DNA of 64,000 bases from UBA4744 sp963723165 (GTDB lineage Bacteria; Actinomycetota; Acidimicrobiia; Spongiisociales; UBA4744), in the NCBI GenBank assembly GCA_963723165.1, contig CAVRPP010000002.1, positions 62,001 to 126,000 on the forward strand. Direction: 5' to 3'. This document shows, one piece after another, positions 22,951-32,981 of this stretch. The position numbers and the translations under genes are program-made. The stretch's first letter is position 1. Each line of letters begins with the position of its first letter. The notes under the pieces were generated by a model, which saw nothing but the letters and a program-made list of their open reading frames with translations, searched no databases and had not been told where the DNA came from.

Positions 22951-25408
22951 TCTCGTGAAGATCACCATCGACGGCCGCGAGATCGAGGTGCCGCACGGCG
23001 AACTCGTGATCAAGGCCGCCCAGGACCACGGCACCTATATCCCCCGATTCTGCTGGCATCCGCGCATGAAGGAAGTGGGGATGTGTCGGATGTGCCTGGT
23101 CGAGGTCGAGACGCCTCGCGGCACCATTCTCACCACCTCATGTACGACGCCGGCTTCCGCAGGCATGGTGGTTCACACCGCCTCCGAGACCGCTAAGAAA
23201 GCTCAGGAAGGCATCCTGGAGTTCTTGCTGATCAACCACCCGCTCGACTGTCCCGTCTGCGACAAGGGCGGTGAATGCCCGCTCCAGGATCAGACGATGG
23301 CCTACGGGCCGGGGGAAAGCCGCTTCGTGGAGGAGAAGCGCCACTTCGAGAAACCGATACCTATCTCCGAGCTGGTCTTCCTCGATCGGGAGCGTTGCAT
23401 CCTCTGCGCCCGCTGCACCCGATTTGCCGACGAGATCGCCGGCGATCCGTTGATCGAGTTCAAGGACCGCGGCAACTACACGCAGGTGCAGACCTTCCCG
23501 GATCTGCCTTTCAGCTCGTACTTCTCAGGCAACACGGTCCAGATTTGCCCGGTCGGGGCGCTGACGGCCAGTGCCTACCGGTTCAAAGCCCGGCCCTGGG
23601 ATCTCCGGCGGGTGGAGAGCAGTTGCTCGCATTGCACGGTCGGATGCCGGATCTCCGTTGATTCCAGTCAGAACGATGTGCTTCGTTTTGACGGCGTGGA
23701 CAATGATGCAACCAACCAGGGATGGCTCAGCGACAAATGCCGCTTCGGGTTCGAGTTCATAGGATCACCGAACCGGCTGAGCGTTCCTCTCATCAAGGTG
23801 GACGGCGAGTTCCAGGAGACCACCTGGGCCGAAGCGCTCGACCTGGTGGCAACCAGGCTCGGGTCCGTGATCGAGGAACACGGCGGGGAGGCGGTTGCGG
23901 GCATCGGCGGGGCCCGATCCACCAACGAAGACGCCTATGCGTTCGGGAAGTTCATGCGGACGGTGGTCGGCAGCAATCACCTGGATGCCCAACTCGACGA
24001 CGGCCTCGATGCCCGATTCCTCGCCGGAACAACGCCCAGGGCGCAGATCAACGACCTCGATCGGGCCGCCACCATCCTGGTCTGGGCGCCCGACCTGAAG
24101 GAAGAGTCCGGTTCTCTCTATTTGCGGGTTCGGCACGCCGTTCAAGAGGGTGGAGCCAAGCTGGTCGTAGTTCACCCGCGCCGGACCGGCCTCGACGATC
24201 GCGCCACCCACAAACTGACCTATCGTCCGGGCGAAGGTCCCGGGTTGCTTGCCGATCTTGCCGCAGGCGAAGGCGATTATGCCGCCGTACTCGAGACCCT
24301 ATCGAAAGGTCCGGTGGTTGCCATCGTCGGACGTCCCGGTCTCGCCGAACAGCCGGAACTCGCGGAGGCCGTTGCCGGTTTTGCGCTTGGTCTTCCCGAT
24401 GCGAAGGTGCTGCCGTTTGCCCGCCGGTCAAACGTGTTCGGCGCCCTCGACATGGGCGTTGCCCCGGGGTTGCTGCCCGGAAGGGTCGCCTCAGACGACA
24501 CCGAGGCGATAGCTCAACTCGAAGCAGTATGGGGTCCGATCCCGACACACGAGGGGCGCGGCACAATTGAGGTTCTCAAAGGCCTCGCCGTCGGCGACCT
24601 GAAGGCCCTGGTAATGCTGGGATCCGATCCGATCCGCGACGTGCCGGACGCCGCCGTTGCCCGACGGGGAATCGAAGGCGCCGAGTTCGTCGTAGCCATT
24701 GACTTGTTCCTGACCGACTCGACTCAACTGGCAGATGTCGTCTTGCCTGCCGAAGCCTTTGCTGAGAAGGAGGGGACGGTAACCAATCTCGAGGGAAGGG
24801 TTCAGAAAGTAAACCGCATCGTCGCCGGCCCCGGCCAGTCGCACGCCGATTGGACGATCCTCGACGATATCTCGCGCCGCATGGGCAAGCAGCTCGGCTT
24901 CGCATCTGCCGAGGCGATCGCCAAAGAGATAGCCGACGTAGCTCCGGCCTATGCCGGTTTGACCTGGGAGCTTCTCGAGTGGGATGAGAAGGAAGGGGCG
25001 GTTGTCCCCTACGGCGCCGCCGTCCAACCCCTCGTCGTGCGGCCGGCCGCCCTCGACCGCCGGGAACTCGAAGCGATGAGCCAGAAGCCCTCCAAAGGGG
25101 CATTTGCACTCCATCTGGCTCGCACCCTCTACGACGACGGTGTGCTGATGCGGAACAGCCTGTCCTTGCAGTCGTTGGCCCCGGGCGGTGCCGTCCATCT
25201 TCATCCAGATGATGCCGGCCGGCTCCGGTTGACCGAGGGAGCTCTGGTCGAGGTGAAGACCGTCGACGCCTCCGTTCGTCTTCCCCTCGTGCTCGACCCG
25301 TCGTTGGCGGGCGGCGCTGCGTTTGTGCCTTTCAACCAGCCGTGGACGCCGTCGCTCGGCTCGGCGCTTTCGGCCGTGGTGGCGGTCGCCAAGGAGGTGA
25401 AGGCCTGA
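22943..25408 (+). CDS. nuoG: NADH-quinone oxidoreductase subunit G
   Basis: The product of 821 residues has an N-terminal [2Fe-2S] domain, the His-Cys [4Fe-4S] segment and a 4Fe-4S domain (CILCARCTRFADEIAGD). A molybdopterin-oxidoreductase-like body without cofactor ligands follows. CSHCTVGC plus a later DKC supply the ligands of the extra cluster N7, which only some bacterial NuoG proteins keep. The start is TTG at 22943, inside the nuoF end, behind AAGGGGG. The stop overlaps the nuoH start. Confidence 0.95.
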   Translation: MTDLVKITIDGREIEVPHGELVIKAAQDHGTYIPRFCWHPRMKEVGMCRMCLVEVETPRGTILTTSCTTPASAGMVVHTASETAKKAQEGILEFLLINHPLDCPVCDKGGECPLQDQTMAYGPGESRFVEEKRHFEKPIPISELVFLDRERCILCARCTRFADEIAGDPLIEFKDRGNYTQVQTFPDLPFSSYFSGNTVQICPVGALTASAYRFKARPWDLRRVESSCSHCTVGCRISVDSSQNDVLRFDGVDNDATNQGWLSDKCRFGFEFIGSPNRLSVPLIKVDGEFQETTWAEALDLVATRLGSVIEEHGGEAVAGIGGARSTNEDAYAFGKFMRTVVGSNHLDAQLDDGLDARFLAGTTPRAQINDLDRAATILVWAPDLKEESGSLYLRVRHAVQEGGAKLVVVHPRRTGLDDRATHKLTYRPGEGPGLLADLAAGEGDYAAVLETLSKGPVVAIVGRPGLAEQPELAEAVAGFALGLPDAKVLPFARRSNVFGALDMGVAPGLLPGRVASDDTEAIAQLEAVWGPIPTHEGRGTIEVLKGLAVGDLKALVMLGSDPIRDVPDAAVARRGIEGAEFVVAIDLFLTDSTQLADVVLPAEAFAEKEGTVTNLEGRVQKVNRIVAGPGQSHADWTILDDISRRMGKQLGFASAEAIAKEIADVAPAYAGLTWELLEWDEKEGAVVPYGAAVQPLVVRPAALDRRELEAMSQKPSKGAFALHLARTLYDDGVLMRNSLSLQSLAPGGAVHLHPDDAGRLRLTEGALVEVKTVDASVRLPLVLDPSLAGGAAFVPFNQPWTPSLGSALSAVVAVAKEVKA

Positions 25409-26472
25409 TGGACGGCTGGGACATCGCGATTGCGCTGGTCAAGGTCGTTGTGGTGTTTGCGATGCTGCTCGTTGTGACCATCCTGTTGGTGTGGATCGAG
25501 CGCAAAGTGGTGGCCGACATGCAGAACCGCATCGGTCCCGAGCGCGCCGGTCCGTGGGGCATTTTGCAGACCCTTGCCGACGGCTTGAAGTTGCTGTTCA
25601 AGGAACAGATTCGGCCCAACAAGGCCGAAATGGGTATGTATCTGCTGGCCCCGGTGCTGACGCTGATCCCGGCGTTCCTGATCTTCATGGTGGTCCCGAT
25701 TGGCCAGCCGTTCACTGTCACTCTTGGCGGGATCGAGCGGGAGATCGCCATGCAAGGTACCGATCTCAATATCGGGCTGCTGTTCATCCTGGCTATGTCT
25801 TCGCTGGCCGTCTACGCCGTCGTTCTGGCCGGTTGGTCGTCCGGATCGAAGTATCCGCTGCTTGGTGGAGTGCGAGCTACGGCCCAGGCAATCTCCTACG
25901 AAGCCGCCATGGGGTTGGCGCTGGTCCCGGTCGTTTTCTACGCCGGGACCCTCTCGATCGCGGAAATTGTTGCATCCCAGGAAGGAACCTGGGGCGGCAT
26001 CATTCCTCGCTGGAATATCGTGCCGCTATTCCTTTCCTTCGTCATCTTCTTCATCTCGATCATCGCCGAAACCAACCGGGCTCCGTTTGACCTGGTCGAA
26101 GCCGAGCAGGAAATCGTCGGCGGGTTCCACACCGAGTATTCCGGGTTCCGGTTCGCCTGCTTCTTCCTGGCCGAGTACATCAATATGTTCAATATGTCGG
26201 CCATCGCCGCAACGTTGTTCCTCGGTGGATGGAACGGGCCGGACTTTGGATTGACCGGTTTCGTCGCCTGGCTCCTCCCGATCTTCTACTTCTTCATCAA
26301 GACATTCGCCTTGATCTTCATCTTCATGTGGGTGCGGGCGACCCTGCCGCGACTCCGCTACGACCAGTTGATGACCCTTGGATGGAAACGTCTCATTCCC
26401 GCAGCCCTGATCTGGCTGGTCCTTTCGGCGGTCGTGGTCGGCTTCCGCCAGTTTGGAGTGCCATGGGCATGA
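25408..26472 (+). CDS. nuoH: NADH-quinone oxidoreductase subunit H
   Basis: The product of 354 residues has eight membrane helices and connects the peripheral arm to the membrane arm at the quinone site. Signatures are ERKVVADMQNRIGPERAGPWGILQTLADGLKLLFKE and FIIAETNRAPFDLVEAEQEIVGGFHTEYSG-type sequence (here ISIIAETNRAPFDL, then EIVGGFHTEYSG). The ATG overlaps the nuoG stop. The C-terminus overlaps nuoI by 10 nt. Confidence 0.96.
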   Translation: MDGWDIAIALVKVVVVFAMLLVVTILLVWIERKVVADMQNRIGPERAGPWGILQTLADGLKLLFKEQIRPNKAEMGMYLLAPVLTLIPAFLIFMVVPIGQPFTVTLGGIEREIAMQGTDLNIGLLFILAMSSLAVYAVVLAGWSSGSKYPLLGGVRATAQAISYEAAMGLALVPVVFYAGTLSIAEIVASQEGTWGGIIPRWNIVPLFLSFVIFFISIIAETNRAPFDLVEAEQEIVGGFHTEYSGFRFACFFLAEYINMFNMSAIAATLFLGGWNGPDFGLTGFVAWLLPIFYFFIKTFALIFIFMWVRATLPRLRYDQLMTLGWKRLIPAALIWLVLSAVVVGFRQFGVPWA

Positions 26473-27122
26473 TCAACGATCTCCGTAAGGGATTCGCCGT
26501 CACCCTCCGGGTGATGCGCAAGACGATCTTTGGCGATGGCCTCCTGACCACGGAATACCCGAAAGAGTCGCGTCAGAAGCCGGAGCGTTTCCACGGGCGT
26601 CATGTTCTCAACCGGCATGCGGATGGGATGGAGAAGTGCATTGGGTGCGAGCTCTGCGCCGGGGCGTGCCCGGCCAGCTGTATCTACGTGCGGGGAGCCG
26701 ACAACCCGATCGACGACCCGGTCAGTCCGGGAGAACGGTACGGGTTTGTGTACGACATCAACATGCTCCGCTGCATCTTCTGCGGGTTGTGCGTCGAAGC
26801 TTGCCCGACGGAAGCAATCACGATGACCCACCTCTTCGAAATGTCGGTCACGAACCGGGACGATGCCATCTACACCAAAAAGGAACTGCTGGTCGATCCC
26901 GACGGTATTCCCAACCACATGTTCACCCGGGAACAGGATCCGATGGTCAACTTGAATGAGCTCAAGGAAGCCGACGGCTGGATGCGGGCGACGGCGCCGT
27001 CCGGCCGGGCCGCCTATGAGGGGATTCCCGGCTGGAGCCGCTCGGCCGGGATCGGTCTCCGACCCCCCGAGCGTGGTCAGGCGGGCGATGTGCCTGAGAG
27101 CGAAGAAGGGGAAGATGCCTGA
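26463..27122 (+). CDS. nuoI: NADH-quinone oxidoreductase subunit I
   Basis: The product of 219 residues carries clusters N6a and N6b in CIGCELCAGACPASCIYV and CIFCGLCVEACPTEAI. The N-terminal RKGFAVTLRVMRKTIF is the amphipathic segment that lies on the membrane. A C-terminal extension of about 60 residues after the second cluster is Pro/Gly-rich. The ATG at 26463 has GGAG 4 nt upstream, and an in-frame ATG at 26469 is possible. Confidence 0.95.
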   Translation: MGMINDLRKGFAVTLRVMRKTIFGDGLLTTEYPKESRQKPERFHGRHVLNRHADGMEKCIGCELCAGACPASCIYVRGADNPIDDPVSPGERYGFVYDINMLRCIFCGLCVEACPTEAITMTHLFEMSVTNRDDAIYTKKELLVDPDGIPNHMFTREQDPMVNLNELKEADGWMRATAPSGRAAYEGIPGWSRSAGIGLRPPERGQAGDVPESEEGEDA

Positions 27123-27657
27123 GCTGATTCTCTTCTTCTTGTTCGGTTCACTTGCCCTGGTGGGCGGGCTCACCGTCGTCGCCGCCAAGAACCCGGTGCA
27201 CAGCGCCATGGGGCTCATGCTCACCCTCTTCTCGCTGGCCGTCTTCTATGTGGTGCAGGCGGCTCACTTCGTGGCCGCGGTGCAGGTGATCGTCTACGCC
27301 GGAGCGGTCATGACCCTCTTCCTGTTCGTCATCATGCTGATCGGCGTCGACAAAGAGGAGAACCTGTCCGAGACCATCCGGTTCCAACGACCGCTGGTGA
27401 TTCTGCTCGGCCTCTCGGTTGTCGTGGTGGGAGTGGTCGTGGCAATCGGCGGTCGGTTCGCATGGGTCACGGGTATTCCGATTGCCGGTCCGGAGGTCAA
27501 CGGCACCGTTCAAGCGATCGGCGACGATCTGTTCACCACCTGGCTCCTGCCTTTTGAGGCGACCTCGCTCCTCTTGATCATTGCCTCGGTTGGTGCGCTG
27601 GCGCTTGCCTTCTACTCGCCCCGCCGTCGCCAGCGCTCAGAGGAGGATGACCGATGA
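27115..27657 (+). CDS. nuoJ: NADH-quinone oxidoreductase subunit J
   Basis: The product of 180 residues has five membrane helices. It contains NPVHSAMGLMLTLFSLAVFYVVQAAHFVAAVQVIVYAGAVMTLFLFVIMLIG, the conserved third-helix region of NuoJ with its pi-bulge. The ATG at 27115 overlaps the end of nuoI and the TGA overlaps the nuoK ATG. Confidence 0.95.
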   Translation: MPELILFFLFGSLALVGGLTVVAAKNPVHSAMGLMLTLFSLAVFYVVQAAHFVAAVQVIVYAGAVMTLFLFVIMLIGVDKEENLSETIRFQRPLVILLGLSVVVVGVVVAIGGRFAWVTGIPIAGPEVNGTVQAIGDDLFTTWLLPFEATSLLLIIASVGALALAFYSPRRRQRSEEDDR

Positions 27658-27959
27658 CGGTAACCGTCGATTGGTACCTGATCCTGGCGGCGGTGCTTTT
27701 CGTGATCGGCGCTGCCGGTCTGCTCATCCGCCGCAACGCCATCATCATGTTCATGTCCATCGAGTTGATGCTCAACGCGGTGAATCTGACGTTTGTCTCG
27801 GTTGGTCGTGAGCTGCAGAGTCTCACCGGCCAATTCGCCGTCTTCTTCGTGCTCGTGGTAGCCGCCGCAGAGGTGGTCGTTGGTCTCGCCATCATCGTGT
27901 CGATTTTCCGTACCAAGTCGACTGCTTCAGTGGACGAACTCTCGGAGATGAAGGGATGA
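27654..27959 (+). CDS. nuoK: NADH-quinone oxidoreductase subunit K
   Basis: The product of 101 residues has three helices and the conserved charged residues in FMSIELMLNAVNL and in the AAAEVVVGLAI helix, used for proton transfer. It overlaps nuoJ by 4 nt. A 111-nt gap with a long imperfect hairpin separates it from nuoL. Confidence 0.95.
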   Translation: MTVTVDWYLILAAVLFVIGAAGLLIRRNAIIMFMSIELMLNAVNLTFVSVGRELQSLTGQFAVFFVLVVAAAEVVVGLAIIVSIFRTKSTASVDELSEMKG

Positions 27960-27991
27960 CGATCTCGCTGCGCTCGATCAGCAAACAGCTT

Positions 27992-28040
27992 CCAGCGACC
28001 AGCATCCAGCTTGAAGTTCCGGCTGGCGGCTGGCTGCTGG
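27992..28040 (+). repeat. heptad-repeat hairpin between nuoK and nuoL
   Basis: Three CCAGC blocks spaced by 2 nt (27992-28010) face three GCTGG blocks spaced by 2 nt (28022-28040). They form a hairpin of three 5-bp helices separated by 2x2 internal loops, closed by an 11-nt loop. Read on its own strand, each arm is a CCAGNNN heptad array like the one at 17242-17262. Confidence 0.75.
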
Positions 28041-28070
28041 TGGCTTCAGGCATGACCGCCGGAGGTGGGC

Positions 28071-29957
28071 ATGACTGACTTCCTCTGGATCATCATTGCT
28101 TTGCCGGCCTTCGGGGCCCTGTTCCTGCATTTCTTCGGGCGGCGCATCGGGGAGCCGGTAGCCGGGTGGATCGCCTCGGCGCTGATCGGGTCATCCTTCG
28201 TGTACGGGCTGATCGCCGCAGTGCCGTTCTTCCAGGGGGAAGCTCATGCTGAGACGGTGTATCTCTTCGACTGGATTCCGGGGTTGGGTGCCAGGGCCGA
28301 GTTGCTGTGGGATCCGCTCTCGGCGTTGATGGTGCTGGTGGTGAGCGGTGTCGGAACGCTGATCCATGTCTATTCGATCGGGTACATGCACGGCGACGAA
28401 CGATTCGGGAGGTTCTTCACCTACCTCAACCTGTTCGCTGCATCGATGCTGACGCTGGTCCTTGCCAACAACTTCGCGGTGCTGTTTGTCGGCTGGGAAC
28501 TGGTCGGCCTGTGTTCCTACCTGCTCATCTCGTTCTGGTTCACTCGCCCTTCGGCCGCTGCGGCCGGCAAGAAAGCCTTCATCGTCAACCGGATCGGTGA
28601 CTTCGGCTTCATGATCGCCCTGATGCTGGTCTTCACGACCTTCGGCACCCTCTCGTACAGCCAGGTGCTGGAGAACCCGGGCGAGTTGCTGGGCGCCGGA
28701 ACCGCCACGGCCATCGGGTTGCTCTTCCTCGTTGGAGCGGCGGGCAAGTCTGCCCAGATTCCCCTCTACGTCTGGCTGCCCGACGCCATGGAGGGCCCGA
28801 CCCCGGTCTCAGCTCTGATCCATGCTGCAACCATGGTCACGGCGGGCGTCTACGTAGTGGCCCGCACGTCGCCTATCTACGCCCTGTCGGATACCGCCTC
28901 CGTGGCCGTAGCCACCGTCGGTGCCCTGACCGCCCTCCTGGCCGCCACCATTGCCGTCGCCCAGCGTGACATCAAGCGGGTGCTGGCCTACTCGACCATC
29001 AGCCAGCTGGGCTACATGTTCATCGGTGTCGGCTCCGCCGCCTATGTCGCTGGTGTCTTCCACCTGATGACCCATGCGTTCTTCAAGGCTCTGCTCTTCC
29101 TGGGGGCCGGCTCGGTCATCCACGCCATGGCGGACGAGCAGAACATGAACAAGATGGGTGGTTTGTTCGGGAAGATGAAGATCACCGGATGGACGATGGG
29201 GATCGCCACCCTGGCCATTGCGGGGATTCCGCCCCTGGCCGGGTTCTGGTCGAAGGACGAGATCCTCGGCACCGCGTTCGAGAAGGGCGGGTTCTACTAC
29301 GTCCTGTGGGCGATCGGGTTGATCACGGCCATGATCACCGCCTTCTACATGGCGCGTATGTTCATCCTCACGTTCCTCGGAAAACCGCGCTGGGACGAGG
29401 GAGTTCACCCCCACGAGTCCCCGCTCTCCATGACCGTTCCGCTGATGGTCCTGGCCGGGCTGTCGGTGGTCGGCGGTCTCGTCAACACGCCTTTCCGGTT
29501 GGGACTCGAGCATTTCCTGGAGCCCGCTTTCGAGGGGGTCGAACTTGCTCATGCTCCGGAGGGCGCCCTGTTGTGGATTCTGGCCGGGGTCTCGGTGCTG
29601 GCCGGCGTGATCGGCATCCTGATCGCGGTCGCTCTCTACCTCGGACCTGAGGAGCGGCGCGAACGCCTCCTCGGCAAGATCCGTCGTCCCTGGTTCGCCA
29701 TGGAGAACGCCTACTGGGTCGACCAGATGTACGGGAGGATGATCGTGCTCCCCGGCAAGAAGGCTTCGAGTTGGGCTGCCTTCTCATTCGATGCCAGGCT
29801 GATCGACGGGATCGCCAACGGGGTAGGAGTGCTGGTGCAGAGAGCCTCGACCGCTCTGCGTCCCTTCCAGACGGGCCTGGTGCGGAACTACGCCCTGGTG
29901 CTGGCCGCCGGCGTCGTTGGCCTGGTCATCTGGTTCTTGAGCAGCGGGGGGTTGTAA
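28071..29957 (+). CDS. nuoL: NADH-quinone oxidoreductase subunit L
   Basis: The product of 628 residues is the distal antiporter-like proton-pumping subunit. It has GWELVGLCSYLLISFWF with the key glutamate, GAAGKSAQIPLYVWLPDAMEGPTPVSALIHAATMVTAGVYV, and KRVLAYSTISQLGYMF. The long C-terminal amphipathic helix region runs to the end. ATG at 28071 is chosen over GTG at 28065 because GGAGG (28061-28065) overlaps that GTG and lies 5 nt before the ATG. Confidence 0.96.
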   Translation: MTDFLWIIIALPAFGALFLHFFGRRIGEPVAGWIASALIGSSFVYGLIAAVPFFQGEAHAETVYLFDWIPGLGARAELLWDPLSALMVLVVSGVGTLIHVYSIGYMHGDERFGRFFTYLNLFAASMLTLVLANNFAVLFVGWELVGLCSYLLISFWFTRPSAAAAGKKAFIVNRIGDFGFMIALMLVFTTFGTLSYSQVLENPGELLGAGTATAIGLLFLVGAAGKSAQIPLYVWLPDAMEGPTPVSALIHAATMVTAGVYVVARTSPIYALSDTASVAVATVGALTALLAATIAVAQRDIKRVLAYSTISQLGYMFIGVGSAAYVAGVFHLMTHAFFKALLFLGAGSVIHAMADEQNMNKMGGLFGKMKITGWTMGIATLAIAGIPPLAGFWSKDEILGTAFEKGGFYYVLWAIGLITAMITAFYMARMFILTFLGKPRWDEGVHPHESPLSMTVPLMVLAGLSVVGGLVNTPFRLGLEHFLEPAFEGVELAHAPEGALLWILAGVSVLAGVIGILIAVALYLGPEERRERLLGKIRRPWFAMENAYWVDQMYGRMIVLPGKKASSWAAFSFDARLIDGIANGVGVLVQRASTALRPFQTGLVRNYALVLAAGVVGLVIWFLSSGGL

Positions 29958-31499
29958 GTGGACTTCCCGATCCTCTCCGTCCTGATCCTCTTGCCTGCTG
30001 CCGCGGCGCTGGTCGTAGCTCTGATCCCCGAACGGCGCCGGGAAGTCCTCCTGCCGGTCGGAGTTGCGTTGAGCATCCTTCCGGTCGGGCTGGCCGGTTA
30101 CCTGTTCTTCGCTTTCGAGAAGGGTGTGGCGGCTTTCCAGTTCGTCGAGAAGGCCCCCTGGTACGAACCTTGGGGTATCTCCTGGCACCTGGGCGTCGAC
30201 GGCATTTCGCTGCTGCTGGTCGTGCTGACCACCATCCTGGTGCCGATCTCGCTGGCCGCCTCGACTGCCATCACCGATCGGCTCAGGCTGTTTGTGGTCA
30301 TGGTGCTGGTCCTGGAGGCCGGTCTGATCGGCGTGTTCCTGTCCGTCGATCTCTTCCTGTTCTTTGTGTTCTTCGAAGTGATCCTCATCCCCATGTACTT
30401 CATCATTGGTATCTGGGGCGGCGAGCGGAGAATCTACGCAGCGATCAAATTCTTCATCTTCACCGCCTTCGGGTCGGCGCTGATGCTGGCAGGCATCATC
30501 GCCATGGCTCTCCTGTACGGGGACCAAACGGGACAGATGAGCTTCGATTACACGGACCTGCTCCAGCTATCGATGAGCACCAACACCGAGATGTGGCTGT
30601 TCGGGGCTTTCGCTCTGGCTTTTGCGATCAAGGTGCCGCTGTTCCCGCTCCACACCTGGTTGCCCGACGCGCATGTCGAAGCGCCTACCGCCGGCTCCGT
30701 GCTGCTGGCCGGTGTCTTGCTGAAACTAGGCACCTACGGCTTGTTGCGGTTCAATCTTGGTCTGTTCCCGGAAGCCACGGTGAAACTGGTTCCCGTCCTG
30801 GCGGTTCTGGCGGTCATCGGCATCATCTACGGAGCGGCGGTGGCCATCGTCCAACCCGACCTCAAGAAATTGGTGGCCTATTCGTCGGTGAGCCACCTGG
30901 GTTTCATCGTCCTCGGGACCTTTGCGCTGACCAGCCAGGGACTGCAGGGCGGGGTCATCCAGATGGTCAATCATGGCGTCACCACCGGGGCGTTGTTCCT
31001 CCTGGTGGGAATGATCTACGAACGCCGTCACACCAAGAAGATCGCCGACTTCGGCGGCCTGGCCAAAGTCATGCCGATCTACGCGGGGATGTTCCTCTTC
31101 ACTTCGTTTGCCTCGATCGGGCTGCCCGGTTTGAACGGGTTCGTCGGCGAGTTCCTGGTGCTGCTGGGCAGCTTCACCACCCTGCAGCCGTATGCCATCA
31201 TCGCCGCCTTTGGAGTGGTGCTGGCGGCCGTGTATCTGCTGTGGGCCTATGAGCGGGTCTTCACCGGACCGGTCACCAAACCGGAGAACGAGAAACTTCT
31301 CGATCTCGGTTTTCGGGAGATCGCCATCATGGTTCCGCTCATTGCCTTGATGCTGGTACTCGGCCTGTATCCCAAACCGGCCCTCGATCGTATCGCCCCG
31401 TCGACTGAGGCGATCCTGGATCGGATCGAACAGGTCACCGACTTTCAGGTGCCCGAACCGGGACGGTTCGCCGACGTGTTCACGGGAGAGGCGCCATGA
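29958..31499 (+). CDS. nuoM: NADH-quinone oxidoreductase subunit M
   Basis: The product of 513 residues is the second antiporter-like subunit. It has FFVFFEVILIPMYFIIGIWGG with the conserved glutamate, FAIKVPLFPLHTWLPDAHVEAPTAGSVLLAGVLLKLGTYG and KKLVAYSSVSHLGFI. The start is GTG immediately after the nuoL TAA, and the stop overlaps the nuoN ATG. Confidence 0.96.
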   Translation: MDFPILSVLILLPAAAALVVALIPERRREVLLPVGVALSILPVGLAGYLFFAFEKGVAAFQFVEKAPWYEPWGISWHLGVDGISLLLVVLTTILVPISLAASTAITDRLRLFVVMVLVLEAGLIGVFLSVDLFLFFVFFEVILIPMYFIIGIWGGERRIYAAIKFFIFTAFGSALMLAGIIAMALLYGDQTGQMSFDYTDLLQLSMSTNTEMWLFGAFALAFAIKVPLFPLHTWLPDAHVEAPTAGSVLLAGVLLKLGTYGLLRFNLGLFPEATVKLVPVLAVLAVIGIIYGAAVAIVQPDLKKLVAYSSVSHLGFIVLGTFALTSQGLQGGVIQMVNHGVTTGALFLLVGMIYERRHTKKIADFGGLAKVMPIYAGMFLFTSFASIGLPGLNGFVGEFLVLLGSFTTLQPYAIIAAFGVVLAAVYLLWAYERVFTGPVTKPENEKLLDLGFREIAIMVPLIALMLVLGLYPKPALDRIAPSTEAILDRIEQVTDFQVPEPGRFADVFTGEAP

Positions 31500-32969
31500 G
31501 CGACGCACTCAACGTCTCGTACCTTGCCGTTGCTCCGGAGATCATCCTGACGCTGGGGGCGGTGCTGGTGCTGATGATCGACGTGTTCCGCAAACCTCCG
31601 GCCCGGTTCCATGCCTGGCTCGTAGCCGGCACCGTGGTGGCCGCCACGGTGGTTACCTGGTTCCAGTGGGATCGGGTAGCAACCGATGGGCCTTTCCTGG
31701 CGTTTTCGAACATGGTGGTCATCGACGGGTACGGGGTTTTGGCCTCATTCATTCTGTTGCTGGTTGGTGCGCTCGGTCTGGCTACCGCCTGGGGCATGGT
31801 TGAGACGACTGGGCAGGCGCGGAGCCGAGGGCATCGTGCTGGTATTCATGGCGATCGCCGGATTCCAGTTCATGGCGGTATCGGCCAACCTGGTGATGAT
31901 GTTCATGGGCCTCGAGATCGCCTCGATCAGCCTGTACGTCCTGGCCGGTATCACCCGGGAGCGGCCGGAGAGCGACGAAGCGGCCCTCAAATACTTCTTG
32001 CTCGGCTCGTTTGCCTCGGCGTTGTTCATCTACGGTGTAGCCCTGGCCTTCGCCGGGACCGGCGGGATCTCCATCTACGAGATCGGCGCCTTTCTCCGCA
32101 GCAACGTCGTGCTCGAACCGGGGGTGCTGCTGGTCGCGATGGCTCTGCTCATCGCCGGTCTGGCCTTCAAAGTGTCGGCTGCACCGTTCCACGTATGGGC
32201 GCCCGATACCTACCAGGGGTCACCGGCCGGAATCGTCGGATTCATGGCGTCGGGTGCCAAGGTGGGAGCCTTTGCCGGACTGGGCAGGATCGTTATCACG
32301 GCTTTTCCGCTCTACGACACCGAATGGGCGCTGGGACTCGCCTTCCTCGCGGTTCTCTCCATAGCGACCGGCACGCTGCTGGCCATCGCCCAGAGCGACA
32401 TCCGGCGCATGCTTGCGTATTCGGGGGTAGCCCACGCCGGTTTCATCCTGACCGGTTTGACGGCTGGTGAAGCGGGCATGCCCGCCGTCTGGTTCTACCT
32501 GGCGGTGTATACGGTGCAATTGATCGGGGCGTTTGCGGTGGTTGCCGCCGTGGCCGGTCCGACTGCGGCCGGATCGCCCCTGGCCGACTACGAAGGCCTG
32601 TCGAGGAAGTCACCGCTCCTGGCGGCCGTGCTTTCGCTTCTGATGCTGGCCATGTCCGGGGTGCCGCTGACCGCCGGTTTTGTCGGGAAGTTCGGGGTCT
32701 TCGCTGCCGCCTGGCGAGCGGACTTCGAGTGGCTGGTGATCATTGCGCTGGTTGCGTCGGTGGCCGGTTTCTTCTTCTACCTGCGGGTAATCGTGCTGAT
32801 GTACATGCGCGAACCGGCTTTCGCCGAAGCTCCGGGCACCATGCGGGCGCGGTTCGAACCCGTTGGGGCGGCTCGCTGGGTCCTGATCGTGGTCGTTGCC
32901 ATCACCGTGGCGTTTGGCGTTTACCCAACACCCCTCCTCGAACTGGTCGAGCGGGCTCTGCCATTCTGA
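31496..32969 (+). CDS. nuoN: NADH-quinone oxidoreductase subunit N, frameshifted
   Basis: The joined protein of about 490 residues is the third antiporter-like subunit. The frame starting at 31496 ends its homology at ATAWGMVE, and the next frame continues RLGRRGAEGIVLVFMAIAGFQFMAVSANLVMMF. Removing one base near 31805 restores it. Later signatures are ALKYFLLGSFASALFIYG, AFKVSAAPFHVWAPDTYQGSPA and RMLAYSGVAHAGFIL. The last gene of the operon. The break is probably a sequence error, because loss of NuoN would inactivate complex I. Confidence 0.92.
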
Positions 32970-32981
32970 GAAGACCAGCGA

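Noticed and set aside
27148..31508. Several minus-strand open frames of 120-260 codons opposite nuoJ-nuoM
   Set aside because: They are Asp/His/Gln-rich shadows of membrane-protein genes and share their boundaries with third-position codon bias.
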